In this document: one piece after another, positions 25,448 through 33,194 of the stretch | Layout: each line of letters begins with the position of its first letter | Numbering within the stretch: the stretch's first letter is position 1 | Source of the DNA: Kutzneria kofuensis | GTDB lineage: Bacteria; Actinomycetota; Actinomycetes; Mycobacteriales; Pseudonocardiaceae | Direction of reading: 5' to 3' | Length of the DNA: 64,000 bases | Assembly: GCF_014203355.1 (NCBI RefSeq) | Contig: NZ_JACHIR010000001.1 | Span: forward strand, 496,001 to 560,000 | Made by a program: the position numbers and the translations under genes | The notes under the pieces: generated by a model | Databases searched by the model: none | Told to the model about the DNA's origin: nothing | The model's input: the letters and a program-made list of their open reading frames with translations, nothing else

Positions 25448-26962
25448 ATGACGAGCATCGGGGGCGCTTACCACGACGGGCAGCAGCTGCTGGAGCTGTT
25501 GTCCGTCGTGTCCGAGTGCTCGGACGAGGAGTCGGCGGCGCACGCCGCCGTCGAGCGGGCCGCTCAGGCGCTGGACGCCGAGGTGGCCGCGGTGGTCATC
25601 GACGACGAGGTCGCGGCCGTCGTCGGGTTCCCGGTGGGCCGGGTGCCGCAGGACGACCTGGTCGCGGTGGCGCACCGCGAACGCGACAACGTCGACGTGC
25701 CCGGTGTTGGCCATTGTCACGCCATCGCCGCCGACTGGGGTGGCAGCCGGCCCGGCCACCTCGTGCTGGCCCGGTGGGGCGAGCGCGGGTTCTCGGTGGA
25801 GGAACGCAACGTCGTCCGGGGCATGGCTCGGCTGCTGGAGCTGGCCCTGACGATGCTGCGGACGTTGCAGGCCGAGCACGAGATGCGGGAGCGCAGCGAG
25901 CGGCAGGCGGCCGAGAACGCCGAACTGCTGGCGTCGCTGCAGCAGCGGCAACGGTTGCTGGAGCACCTGTTCGACGTGCAGCGGGCGATCTCACGGCGGC
26001 GGCCGCTGCCGCAGGTGCTGGACATGATCGCGGCGGCGGCGCGGCAACTGCTCGGGGACGGCGCCGTCGGGTTGTGGCTGCGGGACGACTCGGATCCGCA
26101 GCAGATCTCCCTGGTGGCCGGGGCCGGGCTGGCGGTGGACATCGAGCGGGAGACGCCGACGATGCCGCTGGCCGAGGCCGGCACCGTCGGGGCGGCGATC
26201 ATGTCCGGCGGGGTTGTCGTGTGCGAGGACGACTCCACCGAAGGCGTTGCGTCGATGGCGGCCCCGGTGCACGACTCCGGCACCATTACCGGCGGGCTCG
26301 TGGTGATGGCCGAGCGGCCCGGGCGGGTTTATGCGCCGCCCGAGGTGCAGATGCTGCAGTCCTTCGCCGAGCACGTGAGTTTGGCGCTGACCGATGCCAA
26401 CACCGTCGACCGGATGCACCAGGCATTCCACGACTCGGTGACGGGGTTGGCCAGCCGGAGCCTGTTCCTGGACCGGCTCGCGCATCAGTTGGAGCTGACG
26501 GGGCACGGCGGCGGGCGCGTCGCGTTGTTGTTCATCGACCTCGACCGGTTCAAGGCCATCAACGACACGTTGGGGCATGCGGCCGGGGACACGCTGCTGA
26601 CAATTACGGCCGATCGGATCGTGGCGCAGCTGCGGGACAGTGACGTGGCCGCGCGGTTCGGTGGGGACGAGTTCGCGGTGATGCTGCAGAATGTCTCCAC
26701 GCCGGGGGACGCCGCCAAGGTCGCTGACCGGATTCTGCGCGGATTGCATGAGCCCATGCGGATCGCGGGGCGGCAACTGCAGGTGAACGCGTCCATCGGG
26801 ATCGCGTTGAGCACGCACGGGATGACGGATCCGGCGGCGCTGGTGCGACGGGCGGACATTGCCATGTACCGGGCCAAGCGGAACGGGCGCGGGCGGTACG
26901 ACGTGTTTGCCGACGAGATGCTGCTGGCGTTCACCGATGGGGAGACTCAGCAGACGGTGTGA
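25448..26962 (+). CDS. GAF-GGDEF diguanylate cyclase
   Basis: A soluble c-di-GMP synthase of 504 aa. An N-terminal region (1-150), a short coiled coil with repeated RLLEL/ERQAAENAELL heptads, and a GAF-like sensor (about 175-315) lead to a C-terminal GGDEF domain. The active-site motif GGDEF is intact at 405-409, and a product-inhibition I-site RDSD (396-399) lies exactly five residues before it. The enzyme should therefore be active and feedback-controlled. The adjacent FIST protein is the probable input. No EAL domain is present. Confidence 0.92.
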   Translation: MTSIGGAYHDGQQLLELLSVVSECSDEESAAHAAVERAAQALDAEVAAVVIDDEVAAVVGFPVGRVPQDDLVAVAHRERDNVDVPGVGHCHAIAADWGGSRPGHLVLARWGERGFSVEERNVVRGMARLLELALTMLRTLQAEHEMRERSERQAAENAELLASLQQRQRLLEHLFDVQRAISRRRPLPQVLDMIAAAARQLLGDGAVGLWLRDDSDPQQISLVAGAGLAVDIERETPTMPLAEAGTVGAAIMSGGVVVCEDDSTEGVASMAAPVHDSGTITGGLVVMAERPGRVYAPPEVQMLQSFAEHVSLALTDANTVDRMHQAFHDSVTGLASRSLFLDRLAHQLELTGHGGGRVALLFIDLDRFKAINDTLGHAAGDTLLTITADRIVAQLRDSDVAARFGGDEFAVMLQNVSTPGDAAKVADRILRGLHEPMRIAGRQLQVNASIGIALSTHGMTDPAALVRRADIAMYRAKRNGRGRYDVFADEMLLAFTDGETQQTV

Positions 26963-26984
26963 CGGGGTGTTCGAGGTTGCGGTC

Positions 26985-27060
26985 GCGTGGTCGTGGCTGC
27001 GGGTTGTGGGTTGCGTGGTCGTGGTTGTCGGTTGCGTGGTTGCATTTGTGGGTCGCGTGG
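26985..27060 (+). repeat. Degenerate GCGTGG-containing tandem repeat
   Basis: Four GCGTGG units occur at 26985, 27013, 27034 and 27055 with spacings of 28, 21 and 21 bp. They are embedded in GT-rich sequence such as GGTTGCGTGGTCGTGGTTGT, and the array runs into the palindromic element at 27055. No gene is seen in the 317-bp gap from 26963 to 27279; it holds this array, the palindrome and the HNH promoter. Confidence 0.6.
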
Positions 27061-27174
27061 ATTTTGTGTGGAGCCTCTGGACGATGGCCTCCGAGGGGCA
27101 ATTCCGGGGCAGGCTCCGCCTGCCCCTCGCGCGGAGAGCTTAGGCCATCGTCCACCTCCACACAAAATCCACGC
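27055..27174. repeat. Palindromic element, left copy flanking the HNH gene
   Basis: A 120-nt multi-part palindrome. Outer arms of 19 bp pair perfectly (27055-27073 with 27156-27174; core ATTTTGTGTGGAG). Middle arms TGGACGATGGCCT (27078-27090) pair perfectly with 27142-27154. Inner arms GGGGCAGGC (27106-27114) pair with 27118-27126 around a 3-nt loop. A homologous element lies in reverse orientation at 28491-28610, on the other side of the HNH gene. Termination of the diguanylate cyclase message is a possible side function. Confidence 0.85.
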
Positions 27175-27243
27175 TTAGGTGTTCGGTGTCGATGGCGGGG
27201 TGGCGGCGACGCGATTATGCATGAAACAATCACCCGTTAGTGA

Positions 27244-27273
27244 TTCGAGTTCGATCATGTGTGCGAGTATTCT
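27244..27273 (+). promoter_or_regulatory. HNH gene promoter containing a candidate LexA (SOS) box
   Basis: TCGATC-ATGT-GTGCGA at 27251-27266 matches ten of the twelve defined positions of the mycobacterial SOS box TCGAAC(N4)GTTCGA. It sits between a weak -35 (TTCGAG, 27244-27249) and a -10 TATTCT (27268-27273). The -10 ends six bases before the ATG at 27280, so the message is probably leaderless and LexA would block it directly. Confidence 0.55.
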
Positions 27274-27279
27274 GGAGGC

Positions 27280-28422
27280 ATGGAAGAACTCACCCGCGAA
27301 TTGGAGACCAGGGAACCTAGTGGCGACCTGTTCAGCCTGATCATGGGTGTGGAATGGGCGAGGCTGTCCGCCGACCAACTGGTGACGGTGTCCATTCTCG
27401 CCCGCAAACTGAAGTCCGCCTGCGAATGGGTCGAGCTGGCCGCACTGCGCCGAACCGAGGACCCCACCGAGCTCGCCATGGCCCTCACCGAACCCGAACA
27501 GACCGTCGCCCGGAGGAAAGAAGCCAGTGTGGTGCTGGAGATGCTGCCTCGGTTGGCCGAGCAGTTGCGGCGCGGCGAGTTGGACTTCCGCCGGCTCGAT
27601 GCGGTGCGGGAACGGGTCCAGCACCTGTCCCCCGACCTGGTGGCCGAGGTTGAGGATGCCCTGGTCGGTGTGGCCGCCGGGTTGAACCAGACCCAACTGT
27701 GCCGCAAGACCACCGCCCTGGTCGCCCACGCCGACCCCGACGGCTACGAAACCCGCTGCCACAAAGCCAGCAAGGACCGCCGGGTCGAATTCGCCCCGCT
27801 CCCCGACGGCATGGCCAAACTGACCTGGATCCTGCCCGCTGCCGAAGCCCACGTGGTGTTCGAGCAGCTCTGCAAGGACGCCAAAGCCCTGCCCGCCGAC
27901 GATCGCACCACCGACCAGAAGCGGTCCGATGCCCTGCTGGACCGGCTCCGGCGGACCAAGGGCGACTGGAACGTGCGGACCTTCGTCACCGTCTCCATGG
28001 AGACGTTGATGGGCCTGACCAACGACCCCGGACACCTCTCCGGCTACGGCCCTGTGTCTGCCGACGCCGCCCGAGAGCTGGCCATGCACGGCCCCTGGCG
28101 CGGCATCCTCCTCGACCAGTACCGCCATGCCACGGCCATCACCACCGACACCTACCGCCCCACCACCCTGATGAAGGAATTCGGCCACGTCCAGGCGGGC
28201 GGCACCTGCACGGCTCCGGGCTGCAGCAGCCCGATCCAGGAATACGACCACATCACCCCCTGGCCACAGGGCGAAACCGAGCCCGCCAACCTCCAGGGCC
28301 TCTGCGCCTGGCACCACCACCGCAAACACGACAACTACACCGTCACCCGCGCCCCTGACGGCACCTCACACTGGACCACCCCGACCGGCCGCCATTACAC
28401 GACCCGCCCATTCGAATACTGA
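27280..28422 (+). CDS. DUF222-HNH endonuclease (13E12 repeat family)
   Basis: A 380-aa protein with the actinobacterial DUF222 domain (about residues 10-280) and a C-terminal HNH nuclease domain. The nuclease has a CTAPGC knuckle, then EYDHITPWPQG, NLQGLCAWHHHRKH and a basic tail. These proteins form multicopy families such as REP13E12 in mycobacteria, where some copies are controlled by LexA. The start is the ATG six bases after a TATTCT box; a GTG at 27259 falls inside the candidate SOS box and is less likely. Two oppositely oriented palindromic elements flank the gene, suggesting a mobile or formerly mobile unit. Its in vivo function is unknown. Confidence 0.88.
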   Translation: MEELTRELETREPSGDLFSLIMGVEWARLSADQLVTVSILARKLKSACEWVELAALRRTEDPTELAMALTEPEQTVARRKEASVVLEMLPRLAEQLRRGELDFRRLDAVRERVQHLSPDLVAEVEDALVGVAAGLNQTQLCRKTTALVAHADPDGYETRCHKASKDRRVEFAPLPDGMAKLTWILPAAEAHVVFEQLCKDAKALPADDRTTDQKRSDALLDRLRRTKGDWNVRTFVTVSMETLMGLTNDPGHLSGYGPVSADAARELAMHGPWRGILLDQYRHATAITTDTYRPTTLMKEFGHVQAGGTCTAPGCSSPIQEYDHITPWPQGETEPANLQGLCAWHHHRKHDNYTVTRAPDGTSHWTTPTGRHYTTRPFEY

Positions 28423-28490
28423 CCGCCCCGGTTCTTTGACAATTCCACAGCGACCGACAACCGCCAACCCACCGCCCCCAACAATGCGCT

Positions 28491-28610
28491 TGGGCCGATT
28501 TTGTGTGGAGGGGGACGACGGCATACAATTGATCCGGCTCAGGGCAGGCCCTGCCTGCCCCTAACCGCCCTGAGCGCCATCGTCCAGAGGCTCCACACAA
28601 AATCGGCCCA
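28491..28610. repeat. Palindromic element, right copy flanking the HNH gene
   Basis: A 120-nt palindrome built like the one at 27055-27174. Outer arms of 20 bp pair perfectly (28491-28510 with 28591-28610). Middle arms GGACGACGGC (28513-28522) pair with 28576-28585 with one mismatch, and CTCAGGGC (28538-28545) pairs with 28567-28574. Inner GGGCAGGC (28542-28549) pairs alternatively with 28553-28560. Its reverse complement aligns with the left copy, including an asymmetric CCTCT spacer, so the pair is inverted. It lies between convergent genes and may also terminate both. The remaining intergenic sequence from 28423 to 28650 shows nothing else. Confidence 0.85.
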
Positions 28611-28650
28611 CCCCCAAAACAAAAACCCGCTACCCCACCGTTACAACAAA

Positions 28651-30207
28651 TCAGCCGTCCGAACGCTTACGATGCAGGCTGAACTTCTCAAAAACCGACA
28701 GCTCGCCGTTCGGCTTGTTCACGTTGTAGTAGGTGACGTGCATGGTGGTGGTGTCGCCGGGGCGGCGGCCCGGGTCGACGGTGAACGCGGCGAAGCCGTA
28801 CGGATGGTCGAGGTCGCGGACCGCGCTCCACACCGCCTCCTCCTTCACGTATGTTGCGGTCCGTTTGCCGTTGGAACCGGGCTGCGCGGACACGGCGGTG
28901 ATCACCTTGCCGGTGCCGTCCTTGAAGAAGGAGCCGTTGGTGGTGCCGGAAACGCCGCCACCGCCGAGAATCATGTGCACGGTGCCGTGGGTGGCGTCGA
29001 TGTTGTCGGTGGCCGAGGACACCGGGTTCGGTGTGAGCGTCTCGCTGCCGGAAACCACACCGTGCACGGCGAGGGACCGCTCGTAGTCGTGCTCGTGCCC
29101 GCACAGCACCAGGTCCACGCCGTAGCGGTCGAACAGCGGCCCGTACTTCTCGCGCAGCCCGAGGTCGGCGCCGTTGGCGTCGGAGGTGCTGATCATCACC
29201 TGGTGCATGGCGACGACGACCCAGTCGATGTCCCGGGACTTGCGCGCGGCGGCCAACTCCTTCTCCAGCCACGCCAGCTGCCGCCCACCGGAGTAGCCGT
29301 TGATGTAGACGTCACCGCCGTCCTGCAGGCAGTTGTCGTCGTTCTGCAGCACGATCACCCGCACCGAGCCGGCGGTGAACGAGTACCACAGGCCGGCCAG
29401 TTCGCGGTCGGTCTCGGTCGACGGCAGCTGGAAGTACGCCTGGTACGCGGCGAGGCCGATGGGGCCGTTCTGCTTCTCGATCTCGTGGTTGCCGGCGGCC
29501 GGCATCCACGGCCGGAACCGGGCCGAGCGGGTGTTGTTGGTGAAGAAGTTGTTCCAGGTGCGAACCCGGTCCACGTCCAGGTTGGCGTAGCACAGGTCGC
29601 CGTTGAGCAGGTGGAACAGCGGGGCGACGGTCTCGATGCCGGTGACGATGTCCTTGGTGGCCGGCGTGGAGTTGGCGTCCAGGCCGACGCTGCCGTTGGC
29701 GGCCCAGGTGACCTGCGGCGCGGACTGGTCGCCGAAGCTGGTGAAGGTGAACGGCATGCGCCCGGCCGGCGCGGTGCGGAAGGTGCCGGCGTCCGGGGTC
29801 GCGCCGTCGTGCTGCGCCGCGTACATGTACTGGGTGTTGGGGCGCAGGCGGGTCAACTCCGCGTGGTGGATGTAGACGGTGCGGCCGGAAGTGCCGTCCA
29901 CATAGGTCTTGGTGTCGGCGTCGACGCAGCCGCCGAAGCCGCCCTCCAGCGTGCCGTAGACGACGCGCGGCTTGCGCACCGAGCCCTCGGTGATCCAGGA
30001 GACGACCATCTGCCGCGACGGGTCGCGGCCGAACGTCAGGTGCAGGCCCTGCACCGGGGTGGCGCCGTTGCCGACGCTGGGCACGAACGCGGGCGTCGCG
30101 GCCCCGGCCGTGGCGGTGCCGAGCAGCGGGGCCGCGGCGGCGGTCGCGCCGAGCAGGCCCAGCGCTCCTCTTCGGCTGACGGTGCGCTTGGTGGTGTCGT
30201 CGGACAT
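28651..30207 (-). CDS. Secreted purple acid phosphatase-like metallophosphoesterase
   Basis: An exported phosphoesterase of 518 aa. A twin-arginine signal (SRRGALGLLGAT, residues about 10-21) ends near ATAGA, so the protein folds in the cytoplasm before export. A fibronectin-like purple acid phosphatase N-domain (about 50-155) precedes the dinuclear metal site. Its ligands sit in TSFGDQSAP, LLNGDLCYAN, PAAGNHEIE, VAMHQVM and LCGHEHDYER. It probably releases phosphate from extracellular esters. It converges with the HNH gene across the right palindromic element. No PHO box was identified. Confidence 0.9.
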   Translation of the reverse strand: MSDDTTKRTVSRRGALGLLGATAAAAPLLGTATAGAATPAFVPSVGNGATPVQGLHLTFGRDPSRQMVVSWITEGSVRKPRVVYGTLEGGFGGCVDADTKTYVDGTSGRTVYIHHAELTRLRPNTQYMYAAQHDGATPDAGTFRTAPAGRMPFTFTSFGDQSAPQVTWAANGSVGLDANSTPATKDIVTGIETVAPLFHLLNGDLCYANLDVDRVRTWNNFFTNNTRSARFRPWMPAAGNHEIEKQNGPIGLAAYQAYFQLPSTETDRELAGLWYSFTAGSVRVIVLQNDDNCLQDGGDVYINGYSGGRQLAWLEKELAAARKSRDIDWVVVAMHQVMISTSDANGADLGLREKYGPLFDRYGVDLVLCGHEHDYERSLAVHGVVSGSETLTPNPVSSATDNIDATHGTVHMILGGGGVSGTTNGSFFKDGTGKVITAVSAQPGSNGKRTATYVKEEAVWSAVRDLDHPYGFAAFTVDPGRRPGDTTTMHVTYYNVNKPNGELSVFEKFSLHRKRSDG

Positions 30208-30290
30208 CGGGTCTCCTCGCTCGCCGGATCGCGCAGAACCTAGGCCGATGGAGCGTCCGTGCCGTGAACACCAGCTGTCCGAGCGATGAA

Positions 30291-30960
30291 TCAGCCTGAG
30301 GGTCCGAACCTTTCGACCCGGATGTCCGCCGTGGGCACGCCGATGTCGAGCAGCAACATGCTTGCGGCCTCGGCGAAAGCGGCCGATCCGCAGACGTAGC
30401 AGATAGCGCCGGGCGTGTAGAGGGGCAGCAGTTCCCGCGCGGTCAGCCGACCGCCGGCACGGCCGCCGAAATCCTCACGGGTGACGGCGATCAGCGCGCC
30501 GGCGGCGGTGAGTTCGTTGGCGTACGGCAGATCCTCGGCCGTGCGGACCGACACCGCGACGCGACAGTTGTCGGAATTGTGCCGCAGCATGGAAATCATC
30601 GGCACGACACCGGAGCCGCCGCCGACGCCCAACGCCGGCGTGGCGCCGTCCCACGCGAACCAGCCGCCGATCGGGCCGCGGATCTCCAGCTCGTCGCCGG
30701 GCTCCACGATGTCCGCCAGGTACGTGGAGACCTCGCCGTCCTCCAGCCGTTCCACGAACAGCTCCAGCAGCGGGTCGGCCGGGGCCGAGGCCACCGAGTA
30801 CGAGCGCTGCGCCCGGTAGCCGTCCTCGGCGGTCAGCCGGATCACGTAGTGCTGGCCGGGCAGGTGCCGCACCCGGTCCGGCACGTCCATCCGCAGGGTG
30901 ACGCTGTGCGGTGTGTCGTGCCGGACCGCCACGACCTTCGCGTACCGCCAGCCGCGCGGG

Positions 30961-30968
<8 letters not shown>
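30291..30968 (-). CDS. Flavin-dependent NAD(P)H oxidoreductase (ferredoxin-reductase type)
   Basis: A 225-aa reductase with an FAD-binding beta-barrel (RSYSVAS, the flavin-binding RxYS motif, about residue 62) and an NAD(P)-binding domain (LGVGGGSGVVPMISML; later CYVCGSAAFAEAAS). It lacks an iron-sulfur domain. The GTG start at 30968 lies inside the end of the upstream molybdoenzyme gene (eight-base overlap), so the two are coupled. The reductase is therefore the likely electron partner of that sulfite-oxidase-like enzyme. Confidence 0.87.
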
Positions 30969-31572
<604 letters not shown>

Positions 31573-31605
31573 GGCGGCAGTATGCCGGCAGCACCCGAGG
31601 CAGTG

Positions 31606-32460
31606 CTATCCGAAGAACCTGGTGAGTTCCTCGACCACGGCGTCCGGTCGCTCCTCGGCCAGATAGTGGCCGCTGTCCGGAATTTCGCGGATCCGCACGT
31701 CGGTGGCGGCCTCGGTGATGGCGGCTTCCACCGGTTCACGCACCCACGGCGCGAGCAGCCCCAGCACCGGTGTGGTCACTTTCTCGTAGCCGCGCAGGTC
31801 CTCGATGTCCCGCTCGAACGCCTGGTACCAGCGGTTGCCGGCGCGGATGGCGTCCGCGGTGTCGTAGGCGGCGGCGTAGATCGCCCGGTCGCGGTCGGTG
31901 ATCGCGTCCCGCCGCACCGCGATCCGGTCGATCATGTGGTCCACCAGGTACCGCGCGCGTCCTTCGAGCAGCTGCGCCGGCAGCGTGTCGAGCTGGTTGA
32001 AGGCGAACCACCACAGCGTGCCGGGGCCCAGCACGCGGAGCTCGTGGAAGGAGTCGCTGGGGTGCGGCACGTCCAGCATCGCGATCTTGCGCACCGTGTC
32101 GGGGTGGTTGGCGGCCAGGCTGAACGCCACCATCGAGCCGATGTCGTGCCCGGCCACGTCGACCCGGTCGTGGCCGAGGTGCCGGACCAACTCACCGATG
32201 TCGGCGGCCATGGTCTTCTTGTCGTAGCCGTCGGCGGGCTTGGCCGAGCCGCCCATGCCGCGCAGGTCGACGGCGACGACGCGGTGCCGCTCGGCCAGTT
32301 TCGGCATGACCTTGTGGTACGACCACCAGGTCTGCGGCCAGCCGGGCAGCAGCACCAGCGGCTCCCCGTCCCCGCCGATCACGTAGTGCAGGCGGGTCCC
32401 GTTGACGTCGGCGTGCTCGCTACGGAAGCCGAGCTCGGCGGCGAGTTCTACGTCGTTCAT
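31606..32460 (-). CDS. Alpha/beta hydrolase, epoxide-hydrolase-like
   Basis: A 284-aa alpha/beta hydrolase. The nucleophile elbow GHDIGS carries Asp rather than Ser, and the oxyanion region reads LLPGWPQTWWSY (HGxP-like), both typical of epoxide hydrolases and haloalkane dehalogenases. The acid is likely in the PVLGLLAPW region and the catalytic His is in DSGHYLAEE. Its promoter shares an 18-nt motif with that of the TetR gene upstream (32476-32493 and 33175-33192), so this TetR protein probably regulates it. The substrate may be a reactive xenobiotic or endogenous epoxide. Confidence 0.87.
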   Translation of the reverse strand: MNDVELAAELGFRSEHADVNGTRLHYVIGGDGEPLVLLPGWPQTWWSYHKVMPKLAERHRVVAVDLRGMGGSAKPADGYDKKTMAADIGELVRHLGHDRVDVAGHDIGSMVAFSLAANHPDTVRKIAMLDVPHPSDSFHELRVLGPGTLWWFAFNQLDTLPAQLLEGRARYLVDHMIDRIAVRRDAITDRDRAIYAAAYDTADAIRAGNRWYQAFERDIEDLRGYEKVTTPVLGLLAPWVREPVEAAITEAATDVRIREIPDSGHYLAEERPDAVVEELTRFFG

Positions 32461-32475
32461 CTATGACTCTTTCCA

Positions 32476-32493
32476 GATCGATCGTTCCAATAT
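32476..32493 (-). promoter_or_regulatory. Shared TetR operator upstream of the hydrolase
   Basis: On the minus strand the sequence is ATATTGGAACGATCGATC. It matches ATATCGGAACGATCGGTC at 33175-33192 in the TetR promoter in 16 of 18 positions. The core GANCGATCGNTC is palindromic. It lies 16-33 bp before the hydrolase start. Confidence 0.6.
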
Positions 32494-32516
32494 TGGGCTG
32501 TGCGTAGACGCGGATC

Positions 32517-32565
32517 CACGTGAGTGGCTCAGGTGGCCGTGGCGGGCAAGTGAGCCACTCACGTG
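32517..32565. repeat. Second copy of the CACGTGAGTGGCTCA hairpin repeat
   Basis: CACGTGAGTGGCTCA at 32517-32531 is perfectly complementary to TGAGCCACTCACGTG at 32551-32565, giving a 15-bp stem with a 19-nt loop. It lies just after the TetR gene on the minus strand and before the hydrolase promoter, so it probably terminates the upstream transcript. It is the same repeat family as at 19297-19379. Confidence 0.75.
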
Positions 32566-32586
32566 CGCCCAAGCCGGGCTGGCGGG

Positions 32587-33159
32587 TCAGGCGAGCAGGG
32601 ACAGGGCCTGGTCCAGGGCGTCGGTGATGCGGCGCTCGTCCGGGTGGTGGGCCATCACCCGCAGGCCCTGCAGGAACGTCACCAGGAAGCGGGCCAGCGC
32701 CTGCGGGTCCTTGTCCGGACTCAACTCCCCCTCGTCCCGGGCCCTGACCAAGGCGCCGGCCAGCATCGCCTGCAGGCCGTTGAAACCGCCGTCGACCAGG
32801 GCTTCAGCGCCGTCCACGGCCGGGCATTCGACGGCGGTGTTGGTGATGAAGCAGCCCTTGCGGTCGGGATCGAGCACCGCGTCCCGGGCGGCGGACGCCA
32901 TCAACGCCCGCACCGCCGCCAGCGGCCCCGGCCCGGACAGCTGGCTCAGGTAGCGGACGCCCAGGTCCTGCGAGTAGCGCTCCAGGGCTCGCAGGTAGAG
33001 CTCGTTCTTGCTGCCGAAGGTGGCATAGATGCTGGCCCGGGCGATGCCCAGGTGGTCGACCAGGTCCTGCATGGACGTGGCCTCGTAGCCCTGCCGCCAG
33101 AACAGGTCCAGCGCCGCCCGCAGGGCGACGTCGGGATCGAACTCCTTGGTCCTGGCCAT
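32587..33159 (-). CDS. TetR family regulator
   Basis: Repressor of 190 aa with the classical helix-turn-helix (SMQDLVDHLGIARASIYATF, residues about 29-48) and a ligand domain of the TetR_C type. The ATG lies six bases after a TAGCGT -10 box, with no ribosome-binding site, so the message is probably leaderless. The candidate operator lies between its -35 and -10 and recurs before the epoxide-hydrolase-like gene. It follows the MFS exporter by 31 bp on the same strand and may respond to the compound handled by both. Confidence 0.9.
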   Translation of the reverse strand: MARTKEFDPDVALRAALDLFWRQGYEATSMQDLVDHLGIARASIYATFGSKNELYLRALERYSQDLGVRYLSQLSGPGPLAAVRALMASAARDAVLDPDRKGCFITNTAVECPAVDGAEALVDGGFNGLQAMLAGALVRARDEGELSPDKDPQALARFLVTFLQGLRVMAHHPDERRITDALDQALSLLA

Positions 33160-33165
33160 GCCGGC

Positions 33166-33194
33166 ACGCTAGTCATATCGGAACGATCGGTCAA
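33166..33194 (-). promoter_or_regulatory. TetR promoter with internal operator
   Basis: On the minus strand TTGACC (33194-33189) and TAGCGT (33171-33166) are 17 bp apart. The palindromic core at 33181-33192 covers the -35 and part of the spacer. The -35 overlaps the stop codon of the upstream MFS gene, so this promoter arises at the gene's end. Confidence 0.6.

Noticed and set aside
27055-28610. The HNH unit as a group II intron or homing intein
   Set aside because: There is no reverse transcriptase, no domain V-like sequence, no intein splicing motifs and no interrupted host gene on either side.
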